Assembly: GCA_004322275.1 (NCBI GenBank)
Contig: SCTA01000006.1
Span: 31,002-95,001, forward strand
Reading direction: 5' to 3'
Source: a bacterium
Lineage (GTDB): Bacteria > Desulfobacterota > Deferrisomatia > Deferrisomatales > BM512
DNA length: 64,000 bases
The notes beneath the pieces are model-generated. The model ran no database searches and was not told the DNA's origin. It worked only from the letters and a program-made list of their open reading frames with translations. Shown here in pieces: positions 16,964 to 25,231 of this stretch; the first letter of the stretch is position 1; every line of letters begins with the position of its first letter. A program made the position numbers and the translations under genes.

Positions 16964-17026
16964 CGGTTCAATCCTCCCTGGGTCTTGTCAGACGTCCGCC
17001 CCTTTTGTGGCTCGCGTTAGTCGTCT

Positions 17027-17359
17027 CTATTCCGTTTCGCCCTTTTTGCCGCCGTAGGTCGCCTCGAAAGGCTCAGGCAGGAGGGGCTTCATTATCTCTT
17101 CTTCAAAACTCTTGCGCAGGGCGCCGAGGTCCATGCGGGCTTTACGGCGGGGAATGATATAGAATACTTCCGGCCGCTCCAACTCTCCTCGTATCTCCAC
17201 GTCCTGCATCTGGACCTGAATCTTCTGCCCCTCTTCTATATTCACCTGTTCTGTCGCGGGCTTTTCCTTTGTTTCCGCGCCCGCCGCGAAGGACGCCGGA
17301 AGCGTCAGGAAAAGCGCGAAAAGGGCTACCCCCCCGAGAGCGTTCAGGCGGATTTTCAT
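17027..17359 (-). CDS. Small exported protein in the envelope-machine operon
   Basis: A 110-residue product with a signal peptide (ALGGVALFALFLTLPASFAA) followed by a short mature part with GQKIQVQMQDVEIRGELERP and a basic FYIIPRRKARMDLG. I do not recognise the family. The ATG at 17359 overlaps the upstream stop (ATGA); a frame extension to 17398 would put 13 residues before the signal. By position it resembles the small periplasmic component (GltF-like) of Agl/Glt clusters, but only by position. Confidence 0.75.
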   Translation of the reverse strand: MKIRLNALGGVALFALFLTLPASFAAGAETKEKPATEQVNIEEGQKIQVQMQDVEIRGELERPEVFYIIPRRKARMDLGALRKSFEEEIMKPLLPEPFEATYGGKKGETE

Positions 17360-18654
17360 TGTCCGCCTCCAGCCTGCCGGTTGGCCGCCTTGAGCCATTT
17401 CTGGACTTCCTCGTCGGCGGGCCGAAGCGTCAGGTATTTCTCGTAGAGGGGAATGGCGTCCTGAAAACGTCCCATGTACTTTTCGTACAGCACGGCCAGA
17501 TTCTTTAACGCAGGGGCGAAGTTGCCATCGACAAAGAGCGCCTTTCTGTAGTTTTCCTCGGCGCTTTTGTGCTCGCCGCCCGCCCTCTGCACCAGCCCGA
17601 GGTTGTTGAAGGCCTCCGGGCGCGCGGGGTTTGCCTCGCTGGCCTTTAAAAACGCCTCCTTCGCCTCTTTTTGCTTTTCCTGGCGGATATCCAGCAGACC
17701 GAGGGCGTTCAGAGTCTCGTAATCCTCGGGCGCTTCGGCGACGATCTCTTCGAGAATCGTACGGGAAGAGGAGGCTCTTCCCCTCGCGAGAAAAACCTCC
17801 GCGAGGGCGAGTTTTCCGCGCCGCGCCAGAAGCGGATCCGTATTGTTCTGCGCCTCTTTGGCCCAGCGTTCAGCGCCGGTGAGGTCGCCGTTCACATAAT
17901 GAAGCCGGGAGAGGATGAGGGCGTATTTCAGGGACTGGGCCGGGTCGCCTATCTTTTCCCACGTCGAAATAGCCTTCGGGTAATCGCCGAGGGAGTAGTA
18001 GCACCATCCGAGAGACCCCAGAAGATCGTCCGGCGGCTGGGGGAACTCGGAGGCCAGCTTTTCGAGGAAGGCGACGGCTTCGCCGGTCTTTCCCAGTCTT
18101 TCGTTCCACCTGACGTAAGTGTCGAGCGCCTCGGGTCCCCCCTCGCCCTTCGGGATAAGCTCGGCAAGGAGCGGGAGTCCGTCGGCGGAGTCCCCGAGGA
18201 CGTAATAGATCTTCGCCTGCAGCAACTTCGCGCCCGGATACGCGGGGTCTTTCGCCACGACTACCAGAATCTTTTCAAGGGCGGTGTTCGGGTATCCTTC
18301 GGCGAAGTTTTTGTTCGCCTCGGCAGTGAGGGCCGCGAGGTCGGGGGGAGGCGGAGCGGCGGGAACAACCGGGGCGGCGGGAGCGGGAACGGCGCCCTCT
18401 TCGGGAACGGGCGCAGCCACGCCTTCGATCACGGCTTCGGGAGGAGTGGCTTCCCCTCCTGCCGGAGCTTGACCTGCAACGCTCTCCCCCGCTTTTGCCT
18501 TACCCTCGGCCGCAACCTCTCCGGCAACGGCTTCCTTTGCGGCCTCCGCCCCGGGTTCGCCGGGAGCGCCCTCGGGAACCACGGGCGGAGCGGAGACGCA
18601 GGCGGTGAGGGAGACGGCCAAAAGAAGCGCCAGAGGAAGGAAAAGCTTTCTCAT
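17356..18654 (-). CDS. TPR lipoprotein
   Basis: A protein of about 432 residues with a lipobox (LAVSLTAC), then a long Ala/Pro/Glu-rich low-complexity stretch to about 110 and then a series of TPR units to the end (for example PEAFNNLGLVQRAGGEHKSAEENYRKALF). TPRs make an interaction scaffold, presumably at the inner face of the outer membrane. The ATG at 18654 overlaps the upstream gene stop (ATGA), and the stop overlaps the next start in the same way. It resembles the TPR lipoproteins GltE/AglT of gliding clusters by layout, not by a checked alignment. Confidence 0.87.
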   Translation of the reverse strand: MRKLFLPLALLLAVSLTACVSAPPVVPEGAPGEPGAEAAKEAVAGEVAAEGKAKAGESVAGQAPAGGEATPPEAVIEGVAAPVPEEGAVPAPAAPVVPAAPPPPDLAALTAEANKNFAEGYPNTALEKILVVVAKDPAYPGAKLLQAKIYYVLGDSADGLPLLAELIPKGEGGPEALDTYVRWNERLGKTGEAVAFLEKLASEFPQPPDDLLGSLGWCYYSLGDYPKAISTWEKIGDPAQSLKYALILSRLHYVNGDLTGAERWAKEAQNNTDPLLARRGKLALAEVFLARGRASSSRTILEEIVAEAPEDYETLNALGLLDIRQEKQKEAKEAFLKASEANPARPEAFNNLGLVQRAGGEHKSAEENYRKALFVDGNFAPALKNLAVLYEKYMGRFQDAIPLYEKYLTLRPADEEVQKWLKAANRQAGGGQ

Positions 18655-21536
18655 TTGCCCCCCTCCCATTCCCTGCCGGGAAAAGGAAGAGGCGGAGAGG
18701 CCAGAGAGGCTTCCTCAACCCTCAAGAACGCCCAGGGAAGGAGATTTTCCATCCTCGCGTAGATTTTCTCTATCCACCCGTTCCATATTCCGGCCAGCCG
18801 GGCGGCGTCCACGCCCTTTTTATAGAATTCGATGGCTCGCTCTTCGAGCGGGAAGGCTTTGTCTTCCAAAAGCAGCTTGTACTCCTCTTCCTCTTCCGGG
18901 GTCATCCCGGCGGGGCGCTCGGATTCGAGCAGGGCGACCTTCATCTGCTCGAACCCCTCGCCCGCCCTGAAGAGCGCTTCCGAAAGGGTCTCTGAAAAAG
19001 GCAGGGTGGCGGCGTTGAGAAGGTGCTCCAAAGCAACGTCGAGGTGCGTCTCCTTCATCTCCAGGGCCTTTTCGAGGTCTCCCTTTAGCTCTACCGCCCG
19101 GAAGGAGACAAGCTCCTTGTCAGCCAGCACCAGAGCGGCCTTGGCCCGGAATAGCGCCGCGTCGCCCTCGGCGGGAGTGTTCCAGGCAAGCAGATATTTC
19201 TCCGAAGCCTTGTCGGACTTGCCGCCCTTGTCGAGCATAAGCCCCTGACGGTAGAGAATCTCGGCCTTCCTCCCGTCAGCCGGGTACTTGGCCATGAACT
19301 CGTCGAAAAGGGCTATGGCCTTTTCGTCCTCGGAGCCCTTTTCCCGCGCCGTCGCGGCCTTGAAGAGATATCCCGCAGCGTCCGGGGCGTCGGGAGTCAG
19401 CCTGTAGAGGTTTTCGTAGTTCTCGGCGACCCCGCTCCAGTCTCCGAGGGAGGAAAGAATCTCCGAGGAGAGGGTGAGCGCAGACTGAGCGAAACGGGAG
19501 GTCTTGTATTCGTCGGCGAGCCGCTTGTAGACCGCCGCCGCCTTCTCCTCCTTGCCGAGCTTGCGAAGGGCTTCGGCGGCGCGGTAGAGGGCTATCTGCG
19601 CGGCCTCCCCCTCGGGGAATTCATCGACGAGGCGGAAAAAGTGCTTGGAGGCCATGTTCAGGTCGCCGGCGGCCTCGGCTTCCTCCGCCTGCTTGAAGAC
19701 GGAAAAGGAGATCAGCTTCAGCGCCCGGTCGAGAGTCTCTCCGGAAGGCTTTTTCTTCTTTACCTTCCTCGCCCATTCCTCGGCTTCGGGGAAATTGTTC
19801 TCGCGAAAATATGACCTCGCGACCCTCTCGGTGGCGTCGGCGTTCATCGCGTTTCCGCCGTGTTCCTCCACCAGCTTCACGAAAGCCTCTCTCGCCGCGG
19901 GGAACCTCTCCGCCTCGAAAGCTATCTCTCCGGCGGCGAAGAGCAGCTTGGGAACGAGTTCCGACTCGGGGTTCAGTTCCACGTAGCGCCAGTGCGCCGC
20001 AAGGTATTCGTCCAGACACGACGGGTCTTGCTTGAACAGAAGTCCAAGCACCTCGACGCGCCGGTAAGAGGCGTTTTCGCGGTGTGAGGTGAAATCGCCC
20101 GCCTCCGCCACCTTCGAGTAGAGGTCGGCGGACTTTCTGAATTGCCCCGCCTCCTTGTAAGCCTGCGCGCCGGAGTTGGCCATCTCGTAGCCGTCCTCGG
20201 TGTTCATTCCGAAGAGTTCGAGGTAGCGTTCGTACTGTTGAATTGAGGCGTTTATGGCCTCTTCTCCCCGCTGCGCCCTCGAATGGCGGTAGATTGCCGC
20301 GAGGCGAAGCCCCTTTTCCAGCATCTTGTCCCGTTCCTGCCCCAGCGCGGCTCCGTTGGCCTCGTCCCAGGGAGTCGCCGGCCGGTAGCGCTCGTACCAG
20401 CTCTGCCGCCTTGCGTTGGCGGCCTCGGCGTTCTGGAGGGCAAGATACGCGGTGATGACGTTTTGCTCCATGTGGAGGGCGAGCGTGGTCAGGGGGTAGG
20501 CTTCTATGGCGGCGGTGTAAGTGGCCACTGCGTCCGCGTGGCGGCTGGCTTCCATATAGAGGTCGCCGACCTTCCGGTAAAGAAGGTCGCCGTACTTCTT
20601 GCCCGCCTCCCTTCCCGCGAGGTACTTCTTCAACCCCTCAACCCCGCCCCACTCTACGAAGTTCCTCCCGGTTATGTCGAGCGTCTCGGTCTTGAGGTTT
20701 TCGCGCGATTCCTTCTCGTCGTCCAGTATCCTGCTGAAGACCTCGACGGCGGCCCCGTACTCGTCCAGCTTGTAGTGCGCCCACCCCAGCTTGTAGAGGG
20801 CTTTTTGCAGGTACTCTTCGCGCTTGCTCGCCAGAACCTGGCCGTACTGCTTCACCGCCTCCTTGTACTGGCCGAGGTTGAAGGCGGATTCCCCCATGCG
20901 CATGTGAATCTCGGTGGCGTAGGGGGTATCGGGCGAAAGCTCCAGAACCTTGCCGTAATAGCGCGCGGAGAGGACAATCTCGCCCTCCTCGCCGTAGAGA
21001 TAGCCCAGGTTGTACATGGCCGTAAGCGCCTGCTCGGTCTTAGGGTAGTTGTCTGCGAGCTGGCGGTAGAAAACTATCGAGCGCGGGTAGCGGTCGCCCG
21101 GAAGTATCTCTCCCTCGGAGCCGTCCTCGAAGGATTTTTTTAGCGCCGATTCTTCCTCGCGGTAGGCCAGCTCCGAAAGGCGAAGAAGAATCTCGGGCTT
21201 TCTGGCCTCCGGGGTTCCGGGGAGGGCGAGGAGATCCTGATACTTCTTCATCACCGAGCTTTCACTCACGGCTTTTTTCTTCTTTCCGCCGGTCTTGCGC
21301 TTCTCCTCCAGCAGGGCGATCTTCTCGGCCGCCTTTTCACGCGCGTCTTTCAGGGATTTGGGCCTCTCCTGACGTATCTTCTCGGTAGTCTCCTCGACGG
21401 TCGGCTTTTTCTCCGGGGCGGCGGGAGCTTCGGCGACGGGAGCGGGCGCAGCCACAGCGGGCTCCTCAGCCGGAGGGGCCGCCGCGCAGCCCGCCAGAAA
21501 GGCGAGGAAGACAAGGATTAGGGAAAACCTCTTCAT
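18651..21536 (-). CDS. Large TPR-domain lipoprotein
   Basis: The 961-residue protein begins with a lipobox (FLAFLAGC), then a basic linker rich in Lys and Glu, then about fifteen or more TPR-like helix pairs through the rest of the chain (for example TAMYNLGYLYGEEGEIVLSA and KALYKLGWAHYKLDEYGAAV). It is a very long solenoid, able to span the periplasm or hold several partners. Both ends overlap neighbouring genes by 4 bp. The family is typical of deltaproteobacterial gliding-like clusters (AglT/GltE class), an assignment by architecture. Confidence 0.86.
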   Translation of the reverse strand: MKRFSLILVFLAFLAGCAAAPPAEEPAVAAPAPVAEAPAAPEKKPTVEETTEKIRQERPKSLKDAREKAAEKIALLEEKRKTGGKKKKAVSESSVMKKYQDLLALPGTPEARKPEILLRLSELAYREEESALKKSFEDGSEGEILPGDRYPRSIVFYRQLADNYPKTEQALTAMYNLGYLYGEEGEIVLSARYYGKVLELSPDTPYATEIHMRMGESAFNLGQYKEAVKQYGQVLASKREEYLQKALYKLGWAHYKLDEYGAAVEVFSRILDDEKESRENLKTETLDITGRNFVEWGGVEGLKKYLAGREAGKKYGDLLYRKVGDLYMEASRHADAVATYTAAIEAYPLTTLALHMEQNVITAYLALQNAEAANARRQSWYERYRPATPWDEANGAALGQERDKMLEKGLRLAAIYRHSRAQRGEEAINASIQQYERYLELFGMNTEDGYEMANSGAQAYKEAGQFRKSADLYSKVAEAGDFTSHRENASYRRVEVLGLLFKQDPSCLDEYLAAHWRYVELNPESELVPKLLFAAGEIAFEAERFPAAREAFVKLVEEHGGNAMNADATERVARSYFRENNFPEAEEWARKVKKKKPSGETLDRALKLISFSVFKQAEEAEAAGDLNMASKHFFRLVDEFPEGEAAQIALYRAAEALRKLGKEEKAAAVYKRLADEYKTSRFAQSALTLSSEILSSLGDWSGVAENYENLYRLTPDAPDAAGYLFKAATAREKGSEDEKAIALFDEFMAKYPADGRKAEILYRQGLMLDKGGKSDKASEKYLLAWNTPAEGDAALFRAKAALVLADKELVSFRAVELKGDLEKALEMKETHLDVALEHLLNAATLPFSETLSEALFRAGEGFEQMKVALLESERPAGMTPEEEEEYKLLLEDKAFPLEERAIEFYKKGVDAARLAGIWNGWIEKIYARMENLLPWAFLRVEEASLASPPLPFPGREWEGGK

Positions 21537-23362
21537 TGACTTCCATCCCCCGATTTTTCCAGTTCTTTCTGGTAGAGGTGCAAAGACTGCGCTTCGTCGA
21601 GAGCGTACTGGTCGGCGCGGGTCTTGGCCTTTTGCTTTTTTTCGACAAGCTCCTGCCTGGCGACGGCGGACATCGACAAATCCATCTCTTTTACGAGTTC
21701 GTCCAGCTTCGCTTTCGCCGCCTCGTAACGGACCTTTACTTCCGCTATCCTGTGGGAGGTTTTCCCCAGTTCCTCCCTCTTTAACGCCAGCAGTTCCCTG
21801 GCTTTTTTCTGGGGCTCCCTGAGCGAGACGGATTCGTTCTTCCTTGAGTCCAGTATTCGCATCAGTTCTTTTTCACGCACCGAGACCCTGGCCTTCAGAC
21901 CTTCGAGAAACTCAAGCTGACCGTCGGACAGACTCGCTCCGGCCTCTTCGAGCTTTTGCCACATCTTCTCCACCCTCGCCTTTAACGCCGCGGGGGCGTT
22001 GTCCCAGCCAAGCGTGGAGGAAAGCGCGTAAATGGCCCTCTCGGTCCACTCAAGGGCCGCGACGAGCCTGTCCTGCCGCAACATCAACCCTTCGATTCTC
22101 GGGCGGTCCTCCTTCGGGAAGAGGGAGCCGACCTGTATAACGTCGAGGTACTCGTAAAGATCCTTGTCCATCTTGACAAGTTCGGCCTCGATGGCGTCCA
22201 TCAGGTTCTTTTGCTCGTCAAGCGACTTCTCCACGTTGTCGAGCCGCGCGCCTTTCAGCACTGCGGACTCTTCGGAGAGAGCGAACTCATTCGAGAGGGT
22301 TTCCACCGCGCGCCTTACGGCGGCGAGTTCTTCCTCCTGAAGAAACTTCCAGCCCAGGGAAATCTGCGCGGGAGTGGGAACGACCTCGCCGAAACTCGCC
22401 CCCTCCCAGGTCACCGCCCACTCTTCGGCGGTAGCTCTGGCGTTGGCGTAATACTCCGCCGCGTCCTCGTAAAACTCGTTTCTCTCCAGAGTTCTTCCTA
22501 TAGCCCACTGGTCCTCGTGGGCGTTCTGCGGGTCTATCGCCATCGCGGTCTCGAAAGAGGCCAGAGCCCTCACCTTGTCGCCCATTTCAAGGCTGCACCA
22601 ACCGATCGTCCTGAGGGCGTCCGCGTAGTGGGGCGAGCCCTCCTTAATCAGCGAAAGCTGGCTTATGGCGAGCTTCAGCAGCTTTTCAGCCTGGTCTTTG
22701 GTGACGTTTTCGGAGGTAATCGAGGCCTGATAGATTATCCTCCCCCTGCGGAGGCGGATATCGTCGGCGAGAGCGCGGCGGACCTCCCTGTCCGGAAGCG
22801 AGTTGAGCTTGTCCATCGCCTTGTCGAAGATCTCGATGGATTTCGACACGTCTCCCTCGCCGTAAGCTATCTGCGCCAGAGTGACGAGGGCGTAGGGGTG
22901 AAAATTCCCGTCGGCGGTCTTTTCGAGGCTGGCTTTGGCGTCCGCGTTCTGTCCGAGCATGAAGTGACTCTGCCCGACGCGATAGAAGACCGAATCCGGC
23001 TCCATGAACTTCCTGCCCTCGCTGGCCTTGAAATACTTCACTACTTCGCCGTAATTGCCGCGGTCGTATTCGTACTTAACGAGTTTTTCGAGGGCCGGGC
23101 CGTTGAAAGCCCCCTTGGAGGAGCTGAGGGCTCCGAAGAGCTTGACCGCCTCCGGCACGAAGCCGCTGTTGTAGAGGGCCAGAGCCCTGAAATATTTCTC
23201 CGCCCTTCCGGCCTTTTCGTCGGAGGGCAAAAGGCGCAGTGCGTCCTCCCACCGCTCTCCCACCGCGGCCGACAGCCCCTCCTTCTGGGGGGCTATCGCC
23301 AGGGCCGGGGCGGCGGCGAGGACGACGAGCGCTATAACTAAAAGGGTTACTCTGCGTTCCAT
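21533..23362 (-). CDS. Exported TPR and coiled-coil protein (AgmU/GltD-like layout)
   Basis: A 609-residue protein with a signal peptide (LLVIALVVLAAAPALAIA), TPR units up to about 330, and a long coiled coil from about 380 to 600 (LDNVEKSLDEQKNLMDAIEA, KKARELLALKREELGKTSHR). TPR plus coiled coil fits the periplasmic AgmU/GltD group. It overlaps the next gene by 4 bp and the previous by 16 bp, so translation is coupled. No catalytic motif is visible. Confidence 0.84.
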   Translation of the reverse strand: MERRVTLLVIALVVLAAAPALAIAPQKEGLSAAVGERWEDALRLLPSDEKAGRAEKYFRALALYNSGFVPEAVKLFGALSSSKGAFNGPALEKLVKYEYDRGNYGEVVKYFKASEGRKFMEPDSVFYRVGQSHFMLGQNADAKASLEKTADGNFHPYALVTLAQIAYGEGDVSKSIEIFDKAMDKLNSLPDREVRRALADDIRLRRGRIIYQASITSENVTKDQAEKLLKLAISQLSLIKEGSPHYADALRTIGWCSLEMGDKVRALASFETAMAIDPQNAHEDQWAIGRTLERNEFYEDAAEYYANARATAEEWAVTWEGASFGEVVPTPAQISLGWKFLQEEELAAVRRAVETLSNEFALSEESAVLKGARLDNVEKSLDEQKNLMDAIEAELVKMDKDLYEYLDVIQVGSLFPKEDRPRIEGLMLRQDRLVAALEWTERAIYALSSTLGWDNAPAALKARVEKMWQKLEEAGASLSDGQLEFLEGLKARVSVREKELMRILDSRKNESVSLREPQKKARELLALKREELGKTSHRIAEVKVRYEAAKAKLDELVKEMDLSMSAVARQELVEKKQKAKTRADQYALDEAQSLHLYQKELEKSGDGSQ

Positions 23363-23865
23363 CCGGCCTTGCCGTCTTCAACCGTTACAATCCAGGTGTT
23401 TTGTTTACCCCTCGTCACGGGCATCTTCGACGGCTCGTCCGGCGGGCTGCCGAGCACCTGCAAGAGCACCTTGTGGTCGCCCGCGCCGAGGCGCATCTTT
23501 CCGAGTTCGAGGGGCAGCTCGGAACCGAGGACGTTCAATTCGGCTGGCGTCAGGGGACGCGAAAAAAGCAGTTTGTCGTCTATGGAAAGGGAAACGCTCT
23601 TGTCCGTCAAATCTCCCGCTTTCGCCTTCAGGAAAATCTGGGCGACGCCGGTCTCTCCCTCCAGCATCTCCTTTGTAAGCCCCTCAAGCTCCAGACGTAT
23701 GGAGGCGAGCTCTTTTGAAAGCCCTTCGAGCCTGTCCTCGAAGTTCTTGACGGCGGTCTCGGCCTTCGCGGCGTCCTCCGCCTCACCGGCGAAGACACTC
23801 TTGCACGGGCCAAATGCCGTCAGAGCCATTAAAAAGATAAAAAAGAATAGAGCTATTCGCTTCAT
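23347..23865 (-). CDS. Exported hypothetical protein of the envelope cluster
   Basis: The 172-residue product has a signal peptide (IALFFFIFLMALTAFGPC) followed by a short coiled coil (about 35-70, KNFEDRLEGLSKELASIRLELEG) and a beta-rich domain with VSLSIDDKLLFSRPL. I do not know the family. It overlaps the TPR/coiled-coil gene by 16 bp and comes 61 bp after the OmpA-like gene. It is probably a structural subunit of the same assembly. Confidence 0.75.
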   Translation of the reverse strand: MKRIALFFFIFLMALTAFGPCKSVFAGEAEDAAKAETAVKNFEDRLEGLSKELASIRLELEGLTKEMLEGETGVAQIFLKAKAGDLTDKSVSLSIDDKLLFSRPLTPAELNVLGSELPLELGKMRLGAGDHKVLLQVLGSPPDEPSKMPVTRGKQNTWIVTVEDGKAGWNAE

Positions 23866-23926
23866 GTCCGTTCCTTCAATAGTCGGCGGATTTTGACCGC
23901 CATCTTGCTTCCCGCCCGAAGACGGC

Positions 23927-25231
23927 TCAGGGACGAAGAGCGAGCCAACGCGACCCCTCGCCGGATATCTCTCTGGGACCGATTATCATTCCCGCCCTCT
24001 TCAGCTTGTCGCCGGGCTTTTCATAGACGTACAGTAATGCCCTCGCGCCCCCGCCGAAATCGTTGAAGCAGGTGACCTCTATCTCCAGGCGCTCGGCGTT
24101 TTTCGCCGACAGCGCGCTGGCCCTGCCGAGTCCGTCGCCGTCGAAAAGAAGACTCACTCCGCTGGCGGCGGTCGAGGAAATCTCGGGATCGGAATCCTGC
24201 GGCTGGGTGTGTCCGGCCGAGATCCAGCCGTGGAGGTCGAGATCCGCTTTCTCGCCGTCCCAGACCAGTATGGCCAGAAGGTCGGGAGGTTCTTCGGCCG
24301 AGGCGGGCAATTCCACAATCTGCCCAGCGACGATTTTTCCCTTTGCGTCCACCCCCTGAACGTATACGGGAAGCGCGTAGGGCAGGAGCGCCACGTTAAC
24401 CTCGAATTTTCCGTTTTCGACTCCCGCGGGGTACGGCACAGGCCCCGCCAACACCGTCACGTTGGAAAGTCCCGCCGGAACCTTTCCCGAAAGCCGCGCC
24501 CAGCCGCTTTCCACCGACTCGATCTTTATACCCAGCCCTTCGCTCTCAAGAAACCTGTCGAAGGTGGTCTTCCCTGTGAAATCCTGCTCCCTGTACCTGC
24601 CGCCGTATACAAGGAGGTCTTGCCTGGCGGGCAGATCGTAGGTAAGAAGAACGTCGTCGGTCAGCGCCCTCCAGATGGTGATTCCCTCCGCGCCCTCGCT
24701 GGCGAAAAGGAGGCTGCTCACCTTGCCGTCTTTCAATAGCGTCACCGTGCCGCCCGCGCCCTCCTCGGGCCGGGGTTCGAGGACGACGACGGCGCTTTTC
24801 GGCGGAGGCGCGGGTTCGGGTGGAGGAACGATCCCGAAAAGCTCTACCCAGCCGTCTTTTCGCTCGCTGCTTTCGCCCGCCGAGGCGCAGACGAACCTGA
24901 AGGCGTCCGCTTTCAGCGCGCTCGCCAGCCGGTGGGACATATTCACCGCGTACTGGAGGCCGAGCGAGCGGTTGAGGAGCTTCGGGCCGGTTGAATCCGT
25001 GTGGCCTACAAGGAGGACGGATTTTCCCGAGGCGAGTATGGACTGCGCGGCTGAAACGATCTGCGGGGGGAGTTTCTCCTGCATAGACGCGCTTTTGTCG
25101 GCCACAGCCAAGGGCTTTTCAAGGTTTTCGGGCACACCTCCGAGGAGGACGGGGCCGTGGCGGAAGGAAGCCGCCGCGACCGAAGCCGCGAGCAAAAGCA
25201 GCAGGGCGGCCGTTACTATCCTTCGCAGCAT
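23927..25231 (-). CDS. OmpA-like exported protein with C-terminal beta domains
   Basis: A 434-residue protein with a signal peptide (AALLLLLAASVAAASF). Residues about 60-120 carry an OmpA/MotB-type peptidoglycan-binding segment (SVLLVGHTDSTGPKLLNRSL), although it is shorter than usual and unusually close to the N-terminus. The remainder is beta-rich; near 330-420 the segment LLAILVWDGEKADLDLHGWI with GVSLLFDGDGLGRA resembles DUF2135/YfaP-type domains. It would anchor the machine to the wall. It overlaps the upstream sugar-nucleotide gene by 16 bp. Confidence 0.82.
   Translation of the reverse strand: MLRRIVTAALLLLLAASVAAASFRHGPVLLGGVPENLEKPLAVADKSASMQEKLPPQIVSAAQSILASGKSVLLVGHTDSTGPKLLNRSLGLQYAVNMSHRLASALKADAFRFVCASAGESSERKDGWVELFGIVPPPEPAPPPKSAVVVLEPRPEEGAGGTVTLLKDGKVSSLLFASEGAEGITIWRALTDDVLLTYDLPARQDLLVYGGRYREQDFTGKTTFDRFLESEGLGIKIESVESGWARLSGKVPAGLSNVTVLAGPVPYPAGVENGKFEVNVALLPYALPVYVQGVDAKGKIVAGQIVELPASAEEPPDLLAILVWDGEKADLDLHGWISAGHTQPQDSDPEISSTAASGVSLLFDGDGLGRASALSAKNAERLEIEVTCFNDFGGGARALLYVYEKPGDKLKRAGMIIGPREISGEGSRWLALRP

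Noticed and set aside
20283..21143. 286-codon plus-strand frame
   Set aside because: Antisense to the large TPR lipoprotein; no family features.
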